Under the pieces are notes generated by a model. The model worked only from the letters and a program-made list of their open reading frames with translations. It had not been told where the DNA came from and searched no databases. From Ornithobacterium rhinotracheale (GTDB taxonomy: Bacteria; Bacteroidota; Bacteroidia; Flavobacteriales; Weeksellaceae): DNA of 64,000 nt. The stretch covers positions 2,343,356 through 2,407,355 of the forward strand of contig NZ_CP094846.1 of NCBI RefSeq assembly GCF_022832975.1. Direction: 5' to 3'. Below are positions 60,169-64,000 of this stretch, piece after piece. The position numbers and the translations under genes are program-made. The stretch's first letter is position 1; each line of letters begins with the position of its first letter.

Positions 60169-60342
60169 TTATCCTTTTTTGTTACTTAATTTTTTCAACC
60201 TTTCCACCAGCATTTTTATTTCTTTGTCTATCGCTTTTTTCATCGTAGGAGTTCGGCTGGTAATTTCGTGATACATCATTAAATAAAATTTCAAGTCTTC
60301 AAAAGCCTCATTTTGTTGCCGTTTTCTTTCTTTTTCTTCCAT
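60169..60342 (-). CDS. Small helical phage protein, 57 residues
   Basis: From ATG 60342 to TAA 60169, below the usual length limit. The peptide begins MEEKERKRQQNEAFEDLKFY and continues with LMMYHEITSRTPTMKKAID and a coiled end; a small helical protein. In the same strand and spaced like its neighbours, so it is likely real. Function unknown. Confidence 0.6.
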   Translation of the reverse strand: MEEKERKRQQNEAFEDLKFYLMMYHEITSRTPTMKKAIDKEIKMLVERLKKLSNKKG

Positions 60343-60422
60343 GCCTTAACTATTTTTATTAACACCACAAATGTAATAATCTTTTGCTTATTGCGCAAAT
60401 CTTTTTAAATATTTTTCCCATA

Positions 60423-60452
60423 AAAAAAACCTCCAACCAAATGATTGAAGGC
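60423..60452 (-). terminator. Terminator after the spanin-like gene
   Basis: CCTCCAA and TTGAAGG (one T-G pair) form a 7-bp stem on the minus strand, followed by eight T. It lies 3' of the lipoprotein gene ending at 60504. Confidence 0.7.
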
Positions 60453-60503
60453 TTAAATAAAACAACACTCATGAGATATTAGCGTGGCGCAAATATAAAT
60501 ATT

Positions 60504-61040
60504 TTACCTGAAAAACCTTGAAAAATACCATATTAAACCAATAATGACCCCTAATGCCATCAAGAACAATGCGTATTTCAGCCCGCTATAAAGTTTGCTA
60601 TTATCTCGCTCTAGGTATTTGATTTGCTCTTGCTGCTTTTGATTTTCCTGCACCAGGACGGCATTTTTCTCTTTCTCTTGCTCCAGCTCCTGGCGTAAAT
60701 TCTTTAATTCAAGGTGTGCAGTGCTATCTTTCTTTATATTTTCCTGGTTGAGTTTCCCGTTTTGCACGACAATTTTGCGAATGGTGTCTCCGCCTTGCAT
60801 CTCTACGAAAATGGCTGGTTTATCATTATTCAAGGCTTCGAGCTGTAAAGCATTACTTGACAACTGAAAGTGAGATTCCGCACGCAAAGTGCTGAGCTCG
60901 GAGATTAGTTTTTGCATTTCCAAGCTCCGCAATTGCACTTCTTGGCGCTGCACTTCAGCTTGAGATACTTGTTGGCTCTCTTTGCGGGTTCCGCAGCTCA
61001 AGAGTAAAAAAAGCACTAAAACTAAAATTACATTTTTCAT
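60504..61040 (-). CDS. Probable unimolecular spanin (lipoprotein with C-terminal membrane helix)
   Basis: 178 residues. Signal peptide with lipobox LLLSCG (Cys at about residue 16), then a long coiled-coil region (residues 25-145, e.g. LELKNLRQELEQEKEKNAVLVQEN) and a C-terminal transmembrane helix YALFLMALGVIIGLIWYFSRFF. This is the u-spanin arrangement: outer-membrane lipid anchor, periplasmic coil, inner-membrane helix. It overlaps the endolysin gene by 4 bases. Spanins fuse the two membranes in the last step of host lysis. Confidence 0.65.
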   Translation of the reverse strand: MKNVILVLVLFLLLSCGTRKESQQVSQAEVQRQEVQLRSLEMQKLISELSTLRAESHFQLSSNALQLEALNNDKPAIFVEMQGGDTIRKIVVQNGKLNQENIKKDSTAHLELKNLRQELEQEKEKNAVLVQENQKQQEQIKYLERDNSKLYSGLKYALFLMALGVIIGLIWYFSRFFR

Positions 61041-61417
61041 CCTTTCCAGCGGGCTTTATATCCTCGAATGTCGTAGTGCGTGAAGTTTTTATATCTTCCA
61101 AGTCCGCCTTGTTTCATTTTGCCTTGGCTGATTAGTTTTTCAATCGCATCGGCCACTTCACTAGGCTTTTTGCCATTTACTACGATATCTGCCGCTTGCC
61201 CGAGCAAGTGCTTTGATTTGGGTTTTCCACCAATCAAGCGATTATGTTTTTCGCTACGATAGCCAGAATTAATGTGGATAGGCTCATTAAAATATTTTCT
61301 GAGCACCTCTAGGTTCTGTGCTAGTTCACGGATATTCTTTTTCACGCTTTCTGGCATTTTGGTACCATCGTGACTTTCAAATTCGCTGAAATCAAAGTTC
61401 TTGGTTAATGTGCTCAT
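61037..61417 (-). CDS. M15-type peptidase, phage endolysin
   Basis: 126 residues. Zinc motifs of the M15A/VanY-like family: HINSGYRSEKHNR, SKHLLGQAADIV (H and D ligands) and a C-terminal HYD motif (NFTHYDIRG). It cuts peptidoglycan cross-links. The small size and position between spanin and holin genes point to the phage lysin. Confidence 0.9.
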   Translation of the reverse strand: MSTLTKNFDFSEFESHDGTKMPESVKKNIRELAQNLEVLRKYFNEPIHINSGYRSEKHNRLIGGKPKSKHLLGQAADIVVNGKKPSEVADAIEKLISQGKMKQGGLGRYKNFTHYDIRGYKARWKG

Positions 61418-61883
61418 CTTGTTTTTCTTTTTCTTCTTTTAAAGTGTCAAGTATTCGATTCATTAAGTCTTCCTTGCTACGGAAAGCGTGGATTAAATCC
61501 ATCATGGCTTTGTCCGTTTTTCTTCTGAGTTTATCTTCGGCTTTTTCATGAACGGATTTCACCTCTGTAAACACCAGGGCAAATGCACCTAAAACACTAA
61601 ACATTGGGATTAGCGTTAAAGGATTGGGCAGCACTATGGGCGTGATAACATCCATAAAATCAAACATCATGGCAAATACCATAAGTGAGTAGTAATATAC
61701 CACTTTGTTGATTGTTCTGCGATAGCCTTCACTCGTGCGGCATTCTCCCATAAGTTTTGATTTTTTTACTCCATAATGCAAATCCACCAGAATGGCTACT
61801 AAAACAATAACCCAAAGCGAGCATATAATATATAGCTGCATGTACAATGCACTATAATTTCCGTTCATTAAATCTAAAATCAT
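61392..61883 (-). CDS. Phage holin-like membrane protein
   Basis: 163 residues. Three or four hydrophobic helices (YIICSLWVIVLVAILVDLHYGV; VVYYYSLMVFAMMFDFMDVITPIVLP; TLIPMFSVLGAFALVFTEV) and a long charged C-terminal coil. It overlaps the endolysin gene by 26 bases. The layout is that of the toxin-secretion/phage-lysis holin family: pores in the inner membrane let the lysin out. Confidence 0.7.
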   Translation of the reverse strand: MILDLMNGNYSALYMQLYIICSLWVIVLVAILVDLHYGVKKSKLMGECRTSEGYRRTINKVVYYYSLMVFAMMFDFMDVITPIVLPNPLTLIPMFSVLGAFALVFTEVKSVHEKAEDKLRRKTDKAMMDLIHAFRSKEDLMNRILDTLKEEKEKQDEHINQEL

Positions 61884-61887
61884 CTTT

Positions 61888-62136
61888 TTATATTTTTAAG
61901 CGAATTAAATATTTCACAAACACCAGCGGGTCTAGCGTCGCCCAAACATCGCCCCAATCAAACAAGCCATAAGCTAAATAATCCCTTAGCTCGTTGAGAA
62001 GGGCAAAAACGATTGTTGCAGCGTAACCAATAAGCAGCGCCTTCCACCAGGAATAATCTAAAAGGAGCAGGCAATAAGCCACCACAAATGTGATGGCTAT
62101 GCCTACAATGCTATGCAATACTTTATCCGTTAACAT
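61888..62136 (-). CDS. Small membrane protein in the lysis cassette
   Basis: 82 residues with two hydrophobic helices (VGIAITFVVAYCLLLLDYSWWKALLIGYAATIVFALLNELRDYL) resembling VanZ-like or holin-accessory proteins. It stands directly before the holin gene in reading direction. A second holin or antiholin is possible. Confidence 0.5.
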   Translation of the reverse strand: MLTDKVLHSIVGIAITFVVAYCLLLLDYSWWKALLIGYAATIVFALLNELRDYLAYGLFDWGDVWATLDPLVFVKYLIRLKI

Positions 62137-62138
62137 GA

Positions 62139-62432
62139 TTATTTATTCCAAAAAAAGATTGCTGCCCAAATAATCATCGTTACAATATATCCGATGAAAA
62201 AACTTCTGCCTTTATATGTGCCTTCCCATTGCGTTCCCAGCCTTCCAGTGTGCTTGGCTGCGAACCTAATAATGATTGGAGCAATAACACCATAGGCTAT
62301 AATTACCCATAGCCACTGCAATAACGGATGTTGCTGATTTGGGTAATCTACCCATTCTCTGTAAGCGATAATGGGGATAAGGGCAAATGCCATAGCCCCG
62401 AAAAAATTGAATGCTTTTAGTAATTGATTCAT
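62139..62432 (-). CDS. Small membrane protein in the lysis region
   Basis: 97 residues with about three hydrophobic segments (FFGAMAFALIPIIAYREWV; WLWVIIAYGVIAPIIIRFAA; FFIGYIVTMIIWAAIFFW). No known family matched. 3-base gap to the neighbour. Confidence 0.5.
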   Translation of the reverse strand: MNQLLKAFNFFGAMAFALIPIIAYREWVDYPNQQHPLLQWLWVIIAYGVIAPIIIRFAAKHTGRLGTQWEGTYKGRSFFIGYIVTMIIWAAIFFWNK

Positions 62433-62435
62433 GAT

Positions 62436-62840
62436 TTATAGTTTTTTATTCATTATTAATTCAAAGTCTTTGTCTTGATACGACACCTCATTGTTGATGC
62501 TTTTTAAACAATGGTTTCTGTCGATTTTGTCTAATCTATTAGCCCAGGAAATACCTCGCTTGCTCAAGGTGCCGTCTCGCTTATTCTTACCAAACACCGA
62601 CGAGATAGACTCGTTGATATTACCGAAATGGTGCTTGGATTCGGGCGTGAGCATTAGGAAATTTAACCCCGTGCGGAACTCCTTATTGCCCCAGCAATCC
62701 ATGGAATATGCTAAGCTGCGATCGTAACCTTTTGTAGTTCCGAAAACTTTACGCACATAACGCTTGTTGATGCGCATAAATATCGGAACCAAGAGCCACG
62801 CCAGGTATTTGAGCGTTTTATTTATAAGGTTTGTTTTCAT
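62436..62840 (-). CDS. Phage protein of unknown function
   Basis: 134 residues. After a short hydrophobic start (LAWLLVPIFMRINKRYV) come FGTTKGYDRSLAYSMDCWGNKEFRTGLNFLMLTPESKHHFGN and ESISSVFGKNKRDGTLSKRGISWANRLDKIDRNHCLKSINN. A similar text is familiar from hypothetical proteins of Bacteroidota phages; not assigned. Confidence 0.5.
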   Translation of the reverse strand: MKTNLINKTLKYLAWLLVPIFMRINKRYVRKVFGTTKGYDRSLAYSMDCWGNKEFRTGLNFLMLTPESKHHFGNINESISSVFGKNKRDGTLSKRGISWANRLDKIDRNHCLKSINNEVSYQDKDFELIMNKKL

Positions 62841-63262
62841 TCTTCGTCTTCTGGGATTGCTATAGGCTGTTCCATAATTAAAGCTCCCCTTAAATCCATC
62901 ACTGCGCGGGTGAGCTCCATATCTCGCACAATGCCATTCAATAAAGCTGGCACCAACAGCGCTTGCGCTTGCTGCATAAATAGCGCCGTGTCCTCTTTAC
63001 TGGTGATAAACACTGGGTTAGTGCGAATTTCCACCTTGTCGCCCGTAGGGGTGATAGAGCTGGTAATTTTTTCCGTGAGGATTTGGCTGTTTTCCAAATC
63101 AATGATGATTTTAGTCGCTTTCACTTCCTTTTTTAACCCGTTATTTCGGTAAAAAGGGCTTTGTAAATCAAAATCTTGGCTGTTGTATTCTACCCCAACA
63201 AAGCCATCTTCTCCGCCCTCCAAAAGGCGAATTTCCTTGTCATTAATGTTAATTGTCTTCAT
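62837..63262 (-). CDS. Phage protein of unknown function, beta-rich
   Basis: 141 residues. The N-terminal part GGEDGFVGVEYNSQDFDLQSPFYRNNGLKKEVKATKIIIDLENSQILTEKI is beta-rich; the C-terminal part has a helix with FMQQAQALLVPALLNGIVRDMELTRAVMDLRG. It may be a small structural or decoration protein. Overlaps the next gene by 4 bases. Confidence 0.5.
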   Translation of the reverse strand: MKTININDKEIRLLEGGEDGFVGVEYNSQDFDLQSPFYRNNGLKKEVKATKIIIDLENSQILTEKITSSITPTGDKVEIRTNPVFITSKEDTALFMQQAQALLVPALLNGIVRDMELTRAVMDLRGALIMEQPIAIPEDEE

Positions 63263-63278
63263 ATTCTTTTTTATTTTA

Positions 63279-63983
63279 TTATCCTCTATAATTAAAACCT
63301 CTCAACTCATCATAATTCTCTGGGCGTGTTATTTTTCCACCTCTATACCCCCAATCCCATCCTAAGGCATCACGCGCTCTCAAATCTCGATAAGCCACTT
63401 CACCTATTTCTGTCCATTGTATGTCTTCGTGATGGAATATGTTAATATCTCCTTTCTGTAATTGTTGCATCCACAACAACAGCTCATCCATCCAGCGAAC
63501 ACATTCCTTTCTAAACCAAGAGCGTATGTTAAAATTTAATCCCCTGTGTCGCCACTGGGAGTGATCTCCCATAATCACTTCTGGAAGCAACAAGCCATCA
63601 GTTACCCAAAAACCTATACTTTTTATTTTACTTCGGCTAAAATCTACTACTTTAATATGCCCCACATTATTAGTATCCTCAAATCTTTTATACATAGGGT
63701 CATGCCACGGCTTACCCTCCACCGTAGTATAAGTTTGTCCCAAGTTTAAACTCATCACCCCATACACCCGTATGCGTTTACGCCCCACCTGTTCCGTTAA
63801 ATTCAATGTGTAATCATTTTCCGTAATTAAGCCCTCTATTAGCTTATCTCTCTCTATATACACTTCATATTTAAACTGCATTCCCCTTTGTTTTAGGTAA
63901 GGCGCGTCCTGCAATCCTACAGCATCTGTATGCAGTTCTACATAATGTTGATTATTATAAAAAAATAAACGCCTGCGATTCAT
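63279..63983 (-). CDS. Phage protein of unknown function, Trp-rich
   Basis: 234 residues with many Trp (HSQWRHRGLNFNIRSWFRKECVRWMDELLLWM and ALGWDWGYRGG). ATG 63983 lies 17 bases from the window end, so the start should be checked with longer sequence. No family recognised. Probably a structural or tail-fibre related protein. Confidence 0.5.
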   Translation of the reverse strand: MNRRRLFFYNNQHYVELHTDAVGLQDAPYLKQRGMQFKYEVYIERDKLIEGLITENDYTLNLTEQVGRKRIRVYGVMSLNLGQTYTTVEGKPWHDPMYKRFEDTNNVGHIKVVDFSRSKIKSIGFWVTDGLLLPEVIMGDHSQWRHRGLNFNIRSWFRKECVRWMDELLLWMQQLQKGDINIFHHEDIQWTEIGEVAYRDLRARDALGWDWGYRGGKITRPENYDELRGFNYRG

Positions 63984-64000
63984 AATAAGTTTCCTAAAAT

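Larger units (their letters stand above)
42266..64000. mobile_element. Prophage (left part; right end outside window)
   Basis: A tyrosine integrase at the left and a leftward set of phage genes: tail proteins, tape measure protein, HicAB modules, lysis genes (spanin, M15 endolysin, holin) and unknown structural genes up to the window end. No capsid or terminase is in the window. The left boundary is inferred from the integrase next to the tRNA-Arg repeat and is not proven. Confidence 0.75.

Overview
The window is AT-rich DNA from a member of the Bacteroidota, most likely a flavobacterium of the Weeksellaceae type. The reasons are tandem GLPGLI-family secreted proteins beside a TonB-receptor-like gene, promoters of the TTTG / TAnnTTTG type, few Shine-Dalgarno sites, and conjugation genes of the Bacteroidota tra type. 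The species cannot be fixed from the sequence alone.

Layout. (1) 1-5.6 kb is chromosomal: two GLPGLI paralogues (the first cut by the window edge), a TonB-receptor-like outer membrane protein, a small membrane protein and an M20 dipeptidase. A tRNA-Arg(ACG) follows at 5620-5693. (2) 5673-42288 is an integrative and conjugative element (ICE). It is bounded by a 23-bp direct repeat of the tRNA-Arg 3' end (attL 5673-5695, attR 42266-42288), with a tyrosine integrase gene near its right end. (3) From 42289 to the window end is a prophage. Its own tyrosine integrase (42442-43617) sits directly behind attR, followed by leftward tail, regulatory and lysis genes. Head and terminase genes must lie beyond the window. 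The tRNA-Arg locus therefore carries two elements in tandem.

The ICE. Its left end holds a terminator-like hairpin, eleven copies of a 33-bp hairpin-forming repeat, an Rpn-type nuclease gene and a probable oriT. Next come a mobilisation accessory protein and a relaxase, a ParA-type ATPase, TraE and TraF (DUF4134/DUF4133), and a TraG/VirB4 ATPase that has an extra J-domain (DnaJ-like) between its Walker A and B motifs. Three paralogous secreted helical proteins and a truncated DUF5045-like gene follow. An IS3-family element (17233-18715) then interrupts the transfer region. The coupling protein to its right has lost its N-terminal membrane domain, and no traJ/K/M/N-like genes (VirB6/8/10/9 roles) are found anywhere in the element, so conjugation is probably broken. 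After that come an M23 peptidase, conserved ICE proteins, topoisomerase III and a 1915-residue Toprim-methyltransferase-helicase fusion. The fusion's linker DNA holds a second, protein-like reading frame (27619-28104). Two toxin-antitoxin (TA) modules (zeta type and MazEF) and a phage-like module (repressor, KilA-N protein, two DUF3853 proteins, DnaB helicase) fill the right part.

The prophage. The genes on the minus strand include two large tail proteins, a nucleotidyltransferase-fold protein, a tape measure protein, many small proteins of unknown role, three consecutive HicAB modules with distinct palindromic operators, a likely unimolecular spanin, an M15 endolysin and a holin. A conserved stem-loop with a short ORF (52479-52628), a 29-residue membrane peptide (56405-56494), and two short genes of 43 and 57 residues are additional small features.
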